A DNA stretch of 11,327 nt from Methanomassiliicoccales archaeon (GCA_028679935.1 JAJRAL010000003.1:1-11327); one strand, 5' to 3'. Counted from the stretch's first letter, positions 1 to 6,194 are shown. A program made the numbers and translations. Notes: generated by a model from the letters alone, not told the origin.

Positions 1-183
1 GGAGAGCAAGGAGAACGCCTGCAGCATCGGCGCGTCCGCCCTCTCGATCACCGAGCCGAGGATGCAAATGAGGATGTTGAGCGCGTGCACGCCCAGGCAG
101 GCCATGGGGTAGCCGAAGAAGTAGAGCGCCTCGGCCAAGAGGATGAGCGCGCTCGGGACGATGATCTCTAGCTTGGACCGCAT
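1..183 (-). CDS. Membrane protein, N-terminal fragment (runs off the window)
   Basis: An open frame from ATG at 183 runs without a stop to the window edge, giving the first 61 residues. They contain two hydrophobic stretches, roughly residues 7-25 and 27-47, with a single Lys/Arg patch at the start (MRSK), so this is an integral membrane protein. No catalytic motif is visible in the fragment. The piece after the second helix (VIERADAPMLQAF) vaguely recalls archaeal CPBP-type intramembrane protease relatives, but that is a weak impression and I do not assign a function. No Shine-Dalgarno sequence precedes the ATG. An A/T-rich TATA-like element about 33 bases upstream suggests a short or absent leader. 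The gene follows the aldehyde dehydrogenase in the same direction with a 69-base gap and seems to have its own promoter. Confidence 0.6.
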   Translation of the reverse strand, partial: MRSKLEIIVPSALILLAEALYFFGYPMACLGVHALNILICILGSVIERADAPMLQAFSLLS

Positions 184-195
184 GGCCGACGGTGG

Positions 196-221
196 ATTAA
201 GTGAACGCTACTTAATTTTAT
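196..221 (-). promoter_or_regulatory. TATA-like promoter with a perfect inverted repeat
   Basis: Read on the minus strand, ATAAAATTAAG lies about 30-38 bases before the ATG at 183 and is the only A/T-rich block in the gap. It overlaps a perfect 7-bp inverted repeat, ATTAAGT (196-202) and ACTTAAT (210-216), with a 7-base spacer. A repeat covering the TATA and likely start region is a typical place for an archaeal repressor to bind. Promoter and operator roles are both inferred from position only. Confidence 0.45.
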
Positions 222-252
222 CCGGCTCGATATCCGAGCCAGTATCTGCCAT

Positions 253-1833
253 CTATCCGAGCACGACCGTTTTCGTCTGCTCCCTCATGAACTGCTGCAG
301 GTACCAGACCGAGCCGGTTCCCTTGCCCGTCGAGCCTGAGGCCTTCCAGCCGACGAAGGCCTGCGAGCCGACCATCGCGCCGGTGCAAGCGCCCCGCCTG
401 CGGTTCGAATAGACAACCCCGCTCTCGATGTTCTTGAAGAAGTAGTCGATGTCGTCCTCCTCCTCGCTGAAGATGCCCGCGGTCAGCCCGAACGAGGTGG
501 AGTTCGCCATCTGGACCGCCTCCTCGAGCTTGTCGAAGCCCTGGGTGCAGAGGAACGGCAGGAAGAGCTCGTTCTTCATCATCCAATGGTCTTCCGGCAG
601 CCCGGAGACGATGGTTGGCTCGACGTAGTAGCCATGACCGAGGTAGTCGTCGGTCAGGCGGTGCCCTCCACACAGAATCTTGCCGTCGGCCTTGCCCATC
701 TTGACGTACTTCTCGAAGTCGTCGACCTTCTTTTCCTCGATCACCGGCCCGTAGGAGCATTCGCGCAGCGCCGGATGGACGATCTTCAGTTCCTCCGCGC
801 GCTTCACCAGCTCCTCCTCGAAGTCGTCCTTGACGCGGAAATGGACGTAGAGGCGGCTCGCCGCCGAGCACTTCTGCCCGCCGTAGCCGAAGGTGGAGTT
901 GATGACGCCCTCGACCGCCTTCTCCATGTCCGCGTCGAGCGTCACGATAACGGGGTTCTTCGAGCCCATCTCCGCGATGACCGGGATCGGCTTCTCGCGC
1001 AGCGACTTCCTGATGATGTCGTAACCGACCGCCTTCGAACCGGTGAAGACGATGCCGTCGATGTCGGGGTGGGCGACGAGCCTCTCGCCGACGTCCTTGC
1101 CAGAGCCGGCGACGTAGTTCGCAACTCCGGGAGGCAGGCCCGCCTCATCGAGGATGTCGAACACGCGACGCAGGGCGTAGGGGGCGAGCGTCGAAGGCTT
1201 CACCACGACGGTGTTGCCGGTGATCATCGCCGCGGCCGACATGCCGACCGAGATCGCCACCGGGAAGTTGAACGGGCAGACGACGCCCCATACGCCATAC
1301 GGCCTGAGGAACGAAGACGAGCGCTCATCCTTGTACGCCGAGAGGAGCTTCGTCGTGTACCCGTCGTTCTTGTCCATCTCCGAGCAGTAGAAGCGCATGA
1401 AGTCGATCGCCTCGTCGACGTCGGCCAGCGCCTCATACCGGTTCTTGCCGTTGTCGAAGGTTAGCATGGCGCCGAGCTCGTACTTGTGCTCGCTCATGAG
1501 CCTGGCCGCCTTCTCGAGTATCTTGATCCGCTCGGTCGGGTCCTTCTCCGACCACTCCTTGAACGCCGTTCGCGCGGCCCGGACCGCCTTATTGACATCC
1601 TCCTTGTCGCCGGACTGCATCTTCGCCATCACAAGTGTCGTGTCGGCGGGGGAGCGCTTCAACCACTTCGCCTTGCTCTTCGCCGCCTTCCCGTTGATGA
1701 CGTTCGCGAGCTCCTGCTTCTCGGAGAAGTCCTCCCTGACCACCCTCACCGCGCTCTCGTAGGTCTCGTGGAACCGCTCGTCCTCCCTCGCCTCTGCCGC
1801 ACGGAGGTAGGTCAGTTCGTTCTTGAAGGTCAT
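253..1833 (-). CDS. Aldehyde dehydrogenase, L-glutamate gamma-semialdehyde (1-pyrroline-5-carboxylate) dehydrogenase type
   Basis: A 526-residue NAD(P)-dependent aldehyde dehydrogenase. Similarity along its length to RocA/PutA-type P5C dehydrogenases suggests it oxidises glutamate semialdehyde to glutamate, the second step of proline catabolism, in the cytoplasm. Visible landmarks are the oxyanion Asn189 (CPFNFPV), cofactor Lys212 (VVVKPS), FTGS at 263-266, general base Glu288 (AEMGSKNP), catalytic Cys322 (GGQKCSAASR) and Glu422 of the NAD-ribose motif, here NELFLPF instead of the common EEIFGPV. P5CDH-like features include DEAIDFMRFY near 140 and the long N-terminal extension; 526 residues is normal for this group. 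I chose ATG 1833 because AGGTG lies 6 bases before it; the GTG at 1842 would sit inside that ribosome-binding site. No proline dehydrogenase is adjacent. A related semialdehyde substrate cannot be excluded. Confidence 0.88.
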   Translation of the reverse strand: MTFKNELTYLRAAEAREDERFHETYESAVRVVREDFSEKQELANVINGKAAKSKAKWLKRSPADTTLVMAKMQSGDKEDVNKAVRAARTAFKEWSEKDPTERIKILEKAARLMSEHKYELGAMLTFDNGKNRYEALADVDEAIDFMRFYCSEMDKNDGYTTKLLSAYKDERSSSFLRPYGVWGVVCPFNFPVAISVGMSAAAMITGNTVVVKPSTLAPYALRRVFDILDEAGLPPGVANYVAGSGKDVGERLVAHPDIDGIVFTGSKAVGYDIIRKSLREKPIPVIAEMGSKNPVIVTLDADMEKAVEGVINSTFGYGGQKCSAASRLYVHFRVKDDFEEELVKRAEELKIVHPALRECSYGPVIEEKKVDDFEKYVKMGKADGKILCGGHRLTDDYLGHGYYVEPTIVSGLPEDHWMMKNELFLPFLCTQGFDKLEEAVQMANSTSFGLTAGIFSEEEDDIDYFFKNIESGVVYSNRRRGACTGAMVGSQAFVGWKASGSTGKGTGSVWYLQQFMREQTKTVVLG

Positions 1834-1862
1834 TCGTGACACCTGGATGGACGAGGGATGCG

Positions 1863-1881
1863 GGCACCATAAATAGGTGTC
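1863..1881 (-). promoter_or_regulatory. TATA box of the aldehyde dehydrogenase gene, inside an imperfect inverted repeat
   Basis: On the minus strand CTATTTATGG is centred about 39 bases before ATG 1833. That places transcription start near 1846, directly at the AGGTG ribosome-binding site, so the leader would be very short. The box is flanked by GACACC and GGTGCC arms (5 of 6 bases pair), and a further GGTGTC copy lies at 1838-1843 by the ribosome-binding site. The arms could be half-sites for a regulator; this is inference. Confidence 0.5.
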
Positions 1882-1913
1882 GAGAAGGCATGCCAGGACG
1901 TGGCAGGGCGCAT

Positions 1914-1926
1914 CTATTTCTAATAT
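1914..1926 (+). promoter_or_regulatory. TATA-like promoter of the PAP2 phosphatase gene
   Basis: CTATTTCTAATAT is centred about 27 bases before ATG 1947 in an otherwise G+C-rich stretch. That spacing fits transcription starting at or next to the start codon, so a leaderless mRNA. With the opposite-facing promoter at 1863-1881 it makes the 113-base gap 1834-1946 a divergent promoter region. Confidence 0.5.
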
Positions 1927-1946
1927 CCCCGCTCAATCGCCGGCCG

Positions 1947-2597
1947 ATGGAACGGAAGCGCGGGACCATGGCCAAGATGCTGGTGATGCTGGCCGCGCTC
2001 GGCGTCATCTCATGGCTCCTGCTCCAGCTGCCTGGCTTCGTCGAGGCGGACTCGAACCTGTTCCTCGGGATCAACTCGTTCTACGATCCGACCACGGCGA
2101 GCATCCTTTCTGCCATTACCTTCCTCGGCTCGGTGCCGATGGGACTGATCTGGGTTGCCGGCCTCTTCGTCTTCCGCCGGAGGGACCTCGCCCTCTACGT
2201 GCTCGTCGCCGTTCTAATCGAGGTCGCCTACGTCTGGATCACCAAAGAGCTCGTCAATCGTCCCCGCCCATACGAGGCGCTTCCGAACGTCAACTACGTC
2301 GCGGCGCAGTTCGGGCAGTCGTTCCCATCGGGGCACGCCGCTGGCGCTTTCGCGGTGGCCTTGGTCCTGGGAAAGAGGGAGAGATGGACCCTTTTCCCGC
2401 TGATCTTCGTCTCGGTGTTCGTGGCGCTCGCCCGGGTCTACATCGGCGTCCATTATCCTTCCGACGTGATCTGTGGCGCGATCGCCGGCGCGATCATCGG
2501 CTACTCCGTCGGCAAGATGGACCTCGCACCGGTCCAGGCCTATTTCGGACAGCTCGAGCATAGGCTCTTGAACCGCATAAGCAAATCCGCAACCTAG
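1947..2597 (+). CDS. PAP2-family membrane lipid phosphatase
   Basis: A 216-residue membrane phosphatase of the PAP2 superfamily, which hydrolyses phosphate or pyrophosphate from lipids such as polyprenyl diphosphates or phosphatidylglycerophosphate. All three signature motifs are intact: K-x6-RP at 100-108 (KELVNRPRP), PSGH at 127-130, and R-x5-H-x3-D at 163-173 (RVYIGVHYPSD), which holds the nucleophilic His169. About five or six membrane helices are visible. The N-terminus is basic (MERKRG) and precedes the first helix. I took ATG 1947 because the TATA-like element sits 27 bases ahead, consistent with a leaderless start; ATG 1968 in the same frame is possible. The neighbouring glycosyltransferase makes recycling of a dolichyl-type sugar carrier a reasonable guess, but the lipid substrate cannot be read from the sequence. 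Confidence 0.88.
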   Translation: MERKRGTMAKMLVMLAALGVISWLLLQLPGFVEADSNLFLGINSFYDPTTASILSAITFLGSVPMGLIWVAGLFVFRRRDLALYVLVAVLIEVAYVWITKELVNRPRPYEALPNVNYVAAQFGQSFPSGHAAGAFAVALVLGKRERWTLFPLIFVSVFVALARVYIGVHYPSDVICGAIAGAIIGYSVGKMDLAPVQAYFGQLEHRLLNRISKSAT

Positions 2598-2626
2598 GCG
2601 GGCGGACGCTACCAGGATGGGCAATC

Positions 2627-2666
2627 CATTTATGCCTCTGATGCTTCCGCCAAAGCCACAGGAGGA
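2627..2666 (+). promoter_or_regulatory. Promoter and ribosome-binding site of the EamA transporter gene
   Basis: CATTTATGCC at 2627-2636 is a TATA-like element about 40 bases before ATG 2671, predicting a start near 2656 and a leader of about 15 bases. A strong Shine-Dalgarno sequence AGGAGG (2660-2665) follows and ends 5 bases before the ATG. This pair decides the start codon: the earlier in-frame ATG at 2617 lies upstream of the TATA element and has no ribosome-binding site. Confidence 0.6.
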
Positions 2667-2670
2667 GAGC

Positions 2671-3588
2671 ATGAACGGGCACGGGCTGGGCGAACGGGGT
2701 AGCATAGCGATCACGCTGCTCGCCGCCCTGATGCTCGGCTCCGGTTACGTCGTCATCAAGTCGGGGCTGGGCGGCATCGACCCATTCCTCTTCTCGGCCG
2801 TCACCGTCGGGATCGGCGGGCTGATCGCCCTCGGCTACACCCTCTCGAGAGGAACGTTCACCTGGCGCATCTTCACGTACTGGGAGGCCTGGGCGGGGAT
2901 GACGGTCACGTTCGCATTGCTCGCCTCGCAGTACGTGGGTCTCAGCATGACCAAGGCCTCGATCGGCGGCCTGATCGTCGGAGGAAACGTGATCGTCGTC
3001 GCCCTGCTCTCGGCCTTCCTGTTCCGCGAACATCTGACCCGGGGCAAGGTCGCCGCCTTGGCGATGGGCCTGGTCGGGCTGTTCATAATCACCACCAAGC
3101 TGGACGTGGGGGGCCTGACGGAGGAGCAGCTGATCGGCGACATGCTGTTGGTGATCACCTCGGTCTGCGTCGCCCTGACGATCGTGCTGTCGAAGCTCGC
3201 GCTGAGAAGGATGACATTCGACCAGTTCGTGCTGAGCCTGCACCTCTTCACGCCGCTGCCGCTGCTCGCCGTCTACGCGCTCTTCGGCCATCCGACCCAG
3301 ATCCAGGCGGTCGACCTCCAGTACATCCTCTACATCGGGATCGTCTGCACCGCGGTGCCGACGCTGCTGTACGTCAAGGCGCTGGAGTCGATCTCACCGG
3401 TGATGTCGAGCGCCATGACCCTGACGGAGAGCACCTTCGCCGCCGTGCTCGGCATCCTGGTGCTGAACGATCAGCTCGATATCTTCGTCGTGGTCGGAGC
3501 CGCACTGGTCTTCCTCTCGATTCTTCTGGTGACGAGAAGGACGACCGCCAACGATGGCAATGAGACTCAATCGACGGCCGAGCCATAG
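2671..3588 (+). CDS. EamA/DMT-superfamily transporter
   Basis: A 305-residue drug/metabolite transporter with about ten membrane helices arranged as two EamA repeats, roughly residues 10-130 and 150-285. The first repeat ends with the typical sequence FLFREHLTRGKVAALAMGLV and the second has the matching PVMSSAMTLTESTFAAVLG and hydrophobic end. Family members export amino acids, nucleotide sugars, bases or other small metabolites; no residue seen here fixes the substrate. The N-terminal 11 residues are polar and the C-terminus (after about 288) is a short charged tail, both probably cytoplasmic. The gene follows the PAP2 gene by 73 bases in the same direction but has its own TATA-like element and a strong ribosome-binding site. 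It could supply or export envelope precursors in this neighbourhood, which is speculation. Confidence 0.88.
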   Translation: MNGHGLGERGSIAITLLAALMLGSGYVVIKSGLGGIDPFLFSAVTVGIGGLIALGYTLSRGTFTWRIFTYWEAWAGMTVTFALLASQYVGLSMTKASIGGLIVGGNVIVVALLSAFLFREHLTRGKVAALAMGLVGLFIITTKLDVGGLTEEQLIGDMLLVITSVCVALTIVLSKLALRRMTFDQFVLSLHLFTPLPLLAVYALFGHPTQIQAVDLQYILYIGIVCTAVPTLLYVKALESISPVMSSAMTLTESTFAAVLGILVLNDQLDIFVVVGAALVFLSILLVTRRTTANDGNETQSTAEP

Positions 3589-3599
3589 ACTAAGCTCGT

Positions 3600-3612
3600 T
3601 AGTGATATCAGA
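3600..3612 (+). promoter_or_regulatory. Possible promoter or operator of the glycosyltransferase gene
   Basis: The 70-base gap after the transporter has one A/T-rich element, TTAGTGATATCAG, containing the 8-bp palindrome TGATATCA (3603-3610). It lies about 53 bases before ATG 3659, so a start near 3632 would give a leader of about 25 bases that holds the GAGGAG ribosome-binding site. The match to a TATA box is weak. The GATATCA core also occurs upstream of the winged-helix gene (4639) and in the epimerase promoter (6195, same plus-strand orientation). Confidence 0.35.
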
Positions 3613-3658
3613 GCAGATAGTTTCAAGCCTGGTCTTGCAAGTTGCCGTCCGAGGAGAG

Positions 3659-4552
3659 ATGAGAGAACACGCCGTCGCCGCGATAATCCCTGCGTACAAC
3701 GAGGAGCTCACGATCGGGAGTGTCGTCCTGAAGGCGCGGAACTACGTCGGCGATGTCTACGTTGTCGATGACGGCTCGTCCGACGAGACCGCAAGGGTCG
3801 CCGAGGCGGCCGGAGCGAGGGTCTTCAGGCACCCGAACAACGGGGGCAAGGCCAAGGCCGTACTCTCCGCATTCTCCCAGATCAAGACCATGGGCTACGA
3901 CGCCGTCGTGATGCTCGACGCAGACGGCCAGCACGAGCCGGACGAGATACCGATCGTCCTCGGTCCGGTGCTCGACGGTTCGGCGGACATGGTCATCGGC
4001 TCAAGGTTCATGAACGGCTCGGACGGCATCCCCCGCTACCGCAAGGCCGGGCAGGTCGTCCTCAATGCGGCGACCGACTTCGGGGCGAAGGTGCACGTCA
4101 CCGATTCGCAGTCAGGATTCAGGGCGCTCGGCAGGGACGCGGTCGACAACATGAACTTCATGTCATCCGGGTACACGCTCGAGTCGGACATGATCAACCA
4201 TCTAGCTGAGAGGGGGATGAGGATCACCGAGGTCCCGATCCCACCCAAGTACGCCGCGCCCAACAACCACAAGAAGAACTCAATGACGCACGGCATGGGC
4301 GTCCTGAACGGGGTGGTTGGATTCGTGGGCTACCGCCGTCCCCTCCTGTTCTTCGGCGTCCCCGGTGTCGCGATGGTAGTCGCTGGCCTAATCGTCGGCT
4401 TCATGGCGATCGAGGGCTACTTCATCTGGGGCTGGCTCTTCCAGTCCATGTTGGCTACGGTGTTCGTCATAATCGGAACGATACTCATGATCGCCGGGCT
4501 GACGCTCAACTCCCTCGTGGCGCTGATGAAATCGAGCCGCGTCGAGCTATGA
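3659..4552 (+). CDS. Family 2 glycosyltransferase with two C-terminal membrane helices (dolichyl-phosphate sugar synthase-like)
   Basis: A 297-residue GT2 glycosyltransferase resembling dolichyl-phosphate mannose/glucose synthases, which move a sugar from a nucleotide donor to a polyprenyl phosphate at the inner membrane face. The GT-A domain spans about residues 5-200, with PAYNEE at 11-16, the VVDDGSSDET nucleotide-binding motif at 35-44, the metal-binding DADGQH at 87-92, and SGFRAL at 152-157 followed by GYTLESD at 171-177. Two helices at about 227-252 and 262-290 form a C-terminal anchor, common in archaeal members. I chose ATG 3659 because GAGGAG ends 3 bases before it and the protein then starts directly before the first beta strand; the frame is open further upstream to 3554, but that would overlap the transporter. 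The sugar and acceptor are not determined by the sequence. Confidence 0.87.
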   Translation: MREHAVAAIIPAYNEELTIGSVVLKARNYVGDVYVVDDGSSDETARVAEAAGARVFRHPNNGGKAKAVLSAFSQIKTMGYDAVVMLDADGQHEPDEIPIVLGPVLDGSADMVIGSRFMNGSDGIPRYRKAGQVVLNAATDFGAKVHVTDSQSGFRALGRDAVDNMNFMSSGYTLESDMINHLAERGMRITEVPIPPKYAAPNNHKKNSMTHGMGVLNGVVGFVGYRRPLLFFGVPGVAMVVAGLIVGFMAIEGYFIWGWLFQSMLATVFVIIGTILMIAGLTLNSLVALMKSSRVEL

Positions 4553-4643
4553 CGCTGCGCTCGGTTCTGCCTTCGCCACTTGATAACAGAGAGTCGTGCC
4601 GGATTCACCCAACCTCGCGTTCCGGGTATCTGGCTTCCGATAT

Positions 4644-4677
4644 CAAGTCGAATCACTTGTGATTCTCACCCGTGATT
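4644..4677. promoter_or_regulatory. Cluster of overlapping palindromes upstream of the winged-helix gene (candidate operator)
   Basis: GAATCAC-TT-GTGATTC at 4650-4665 is a perfect 16-bp palindrome with 7-bp arms. It overlaps a second inverted repeat, CAAGT (4644-4648) and ACTTG (4655-4659). A third half-site, GTGATTA, lies at 4672-4678 and runs into the TATA box. The cluster sits immediately upstream of the core promoter, where archaeal winged-helix proteins often bind to control their own gene. The sequence pattern is direct; the binding protein is inferred. Confidence 0.55.
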
Positions 4678-4720
4678 ATTTAAATAGATACCTAGGGGGT
4701 GTAACCCCACTCAAGGTGGG
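4678..4720 (+). promoter_or_regulatory. Strong TATA box, start-site inverted repeats and ribosome-binding site of the winged-helix gene
   Basis: TTTAAATA at 4679-4686 is the clearest TATA box in the window, predicting transcription start near 4708-4710 and a leader of about 16 bases. AAGGTG (4713-4718) is the ribosome-binding site for ATG 4725. Two mutually exclusive inverted repeats share the middle arm: GGGGT/ACCCC (4696-4700 and 4704-4708) and CCCAC/GTGGG (4706-4710 and 4716-4720). The first lies between TATA and start, so would act as DNA; the second could hide the ribosome-binding site if transcription starts at or before 4706. Confidence 0.6.
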
Positions 4721-4724
4721 TAGA

Positions 4725-5096
4725 ATGCACGCGCTCGAGACATCAAGATTGCTAACGGAAGAGTACACCGCCAAGATACTCCTGGCAACGATGGGCAAGC
4801 CGAAGAGCGCCTTCGAGCTGAGCAACAAGCTGAACATCCCCATCGCCGCGTGCTACCGCAAGATCAGGGTCCTCGAGCAGGCGGGCCTCATAGTCTGCGA
4901 GGAGCGAAAACTCACCCAGCAGGGAAAGAGGATGTCGTTCTATCGTTCCCGGGTCCTCAACGCCCAGATAGTCTTCGAGAAGAACAAGATCAGGGCGAGG
5001 CTCCAGATGATCGACGGCACGGTCGAGGACTACAACTACGACGTCGAGTCGAGCTTCATCGCCGACGCCCTGCCCGTCGGGTTGGTCCGCGCGTAG
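4725..5096 (+). CDS. Small winged-helix transcriptional regulator (ArsR-like)
   Basis: A 123-residue protein with an ArsR/HTH_20-like winged-helix domain at about residues 8-75. The helix-turn-helix is visible at 27-55 (SAFELSNKLNIPIAACYRKI, then VLEQAGLI), followed by a wing of charged residues around 58-75 (CEERKLTQQGKRMSFYRS). Two cysteines at 43 and 58 lie in the domain but do not form a recognisable metal site. The C-terminal 45 residues (about 78-123) seem to form a short beta-rich extension of unknown role. ATG 4725 is supported by AAGGTG and a strong TATA box; the frame is open upstream to 4596, across the promoter. The palindromes in front suggest autoregulation. A close variant of the palindrome lies in the epimerase promoter. 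The same frame continues past the TAG stop into a histidine-kinase remnant. Confidence 0.82.
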   Translation: MHALETSRLLTEEYTAKILLATMGKPKSAFELSNKLNIPIAACYRKIRVLEQAGLIVCEERKLTQQGKRMSFYRSRVLNAQIVFEKNKIRARLQMIDGTVEDYNYDVESSFIADALPVGLVRA

Positions 5097-5285
5097 TTCT
5101 TTGAATCCGTTTCTCAGTAGGTTGGGCAGACCTCGGGGGCACAGGCGTCGACCGGCCTAGGCCTGGCGATCATCAGGGTGCTCGTTGACGATTGCAGGGG
5201 CAAGGTATGGGCCGACGATCGAGTGAAGGGCGAGCCGAACAAAGGCGCAAAGATGGTCGTCGAGCTGAGGCTCGCGGCTAGCTGA
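5097..5285 (+). pseudogene. Decayed C-terminal end of a sensor histidine kinase
   Basis: From about 5154 the plus strand encodes GLGLAIIRVLVDDCRGKVW, then a charged stretch, then NKGAKMVVELRLAAS and TGA at 5283-5285. This matches the G2 box and last strands of an archaeal-type HATPase_c domain, where GLGLxI is followed by GGxIWVE and KGxxFVVxLP. About 43 codons are intact. The same frame has TAG at 5118-5120, with FFESVSQ before it that might be a worn F box, and TAG at 5094 is the end of the regulator gene. The catalytic N and G1 boxes, dimerisation domain and any start codon are missing, so it cannot be a working kinase. It overlaps the convergent epimerase gene by 8 bases. Probably a relic left by deletion. 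It is the only content of the 181-base gap 5097-5277. Confidence 0.6.
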
Positions 5286-6168
5286 AGAACGTCGCTATTC
5301 CCGTCTCCAAGCCGACCCTCGCCTCGAAGCATATCTTGTCTCTCGCAAGGTTCACGTCCGCGACGCTTCGTCTGATGTCCCCCCGCCTCGCCTCGACGTG
5401 CCTGATCGGCGACTTGCCTCCGCTCACCTTCACCACCGTCTCGGCGAGCTTCAGGATGCTCGTCTCCTTTCCTGAGCCGCAGTTGAAGGTCATGTTGGTA
5501 GCGTCCGACTCGACCAGGCGCACCACCATCCGGGCGACATCGGAGGCATGGATGAAATCCCTGGTCTGCCCCCCGTCCCCTTCGATTACGAGCGGCTCGC
5601 CCTGCTTGGCCCAGCCGACGAACTTCGTCATCACTCCCGAGTAGGAGCTCGATGGGTCGGCTCGGTCCGAATAGAAATTGAACGGCCTGACGATGGCGTG
5701 CTCCATGCCGAACATCCGGCTGTACTCGCGGACGTATTGCTCCGAGCAGACCTTGCTCGTGCCATAGAACGAGAGGGGGTTCTGCGGATGGTCCTCGCGG
5801 ACCGGGATCGCGATCGGGTCGCCATAGGTCGCGGCAGATGAGATGAAGATGAACCTGCGCGCCTTCGCCTTGCGCGCGGCCTCGAGTACGCTCGCCGTCC
5901 CGCCGAGGTTCGCGTCCATGTCGCCCAGGGGGTTCAGGTTGCTCCAGTCGACCGATATCTGTGCCGCGCAGTGCACGACGACGTCCGACCCGGCCACGAG
6001 CCTCTCCATCTCGACCCGGTTCGTGATGTCCGCTCGCTCCACCAGGTCGCGGTGAGCCTCGAAGCGCGGGCTGACGAGATCGACGCCGAGCACATCGTGA
6101 CGGTCCACGAGCTGGTCCAGCAGGAACGAGCCCAATTGCCCAGACGCCCCGGTGACGAAGACCCTCAT
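5278..6168 (-). CDS. NAD-dependent sugar epimerase/dehydratase (extended SDR, UDP-glucose 4-epimerase-like)
   Basis: A 296-residue extended short-chain dehydrogenase/reductase. The Rossmann motif GASGQLG is at residues 7-13, VDLVSP near 29-34 begins the NAD-ribose binding region, HCAAQ is at 66-70, and the catalytic set is SSAATYGDP at 110-118 with Y135-x3-K139. RPFNFYS at 161-167 and TRDFIHASDVA at 202-212 are typical of nucleotide-sugar epimerases such as GalE-like enzymes, so a UDP- or dTDP-sugar substrate is expected, but epimerase versus dehydratase cannot be settled. The C-terminus stops right after GLETGIATFFS, slightly short of relatives that continue for several residues. The start is fixed: an in-frame TGA directly precedes ATG 6168. 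There is no Shine-Dalgarno sequence, suggesting a leaderless mRNA. It lies 72 bases after the zinc-finger gene on the same strand. Confidence 0.87.
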   Translation of the reverse strand: MRVFVTGASGQLGSFLLDQLVDRHDVLGVDLVSPRFEAHRDLVERADITNRVEMERLVAGSDVVVHCAAQISVDWSNLNPLGDMDANLGGTASVLEAARKAKARRFIFISSAATYGDPIAIPVREDHPQNPLSFYGTSKVCSEQYVREYSRMFGMEHAIVRPFNFYSDRADPSSSYSGVMTKFVGWAKQGEPLVIEGDGGQTRDFIHASDVARMVVRLVESDATNMTFNCGSGKETSILKLAETVVKVSGGKSPIRHVEARRGDIRRSVADVNLARDKICFEARVGLETGIATFFS

Positions 6169-6194
6169 TCAGACAGGCATTCGGCCGTCTACCA

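Noticed and set aside
224..240. Hairpin GGCTCG/CGAGCC just after the aldehyde dehydrogenase stop as a terminator
   Set aside because: The stem is only 6 bp and the minus strand after it is A-rich rather than T-rich, so terminator function is unsupported.
586..1464. Long plus-strand open frame (292 codons) opposite the aldehyde dehydrogenase
   Set aside because: It mirrors a gene with all catalytic motifs; its product is rich in Arg, Asp and Val without any recognisable domain, as expected for antisense shadows in G+C-rich DNA.
1836..1946. Earlier ATG at 1836 as the start of the PAP2 protein
   Set aside because: It would place the start upstream of the TATA-like element and opposite the aldehyde dehydrogenase start; the added residues are polar and unlike the family N-terminus.
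5094..5120. TAG codons read as pyrrolysine, giving a regulator-kinase fusion
   Set aside because: TAG is the stop of six of nine genes in the window and the kinase part lacks the boxes needed for ATP binding, so decay is the simpler reading.
5154..5163. Perfect palindrome GGCCTAGGCC
   Set aside because: It encodes the GLGL of the kinase remnant's G2 box (GGC-CTA-GGC-CTG), so the symmetry is explained by codon content.
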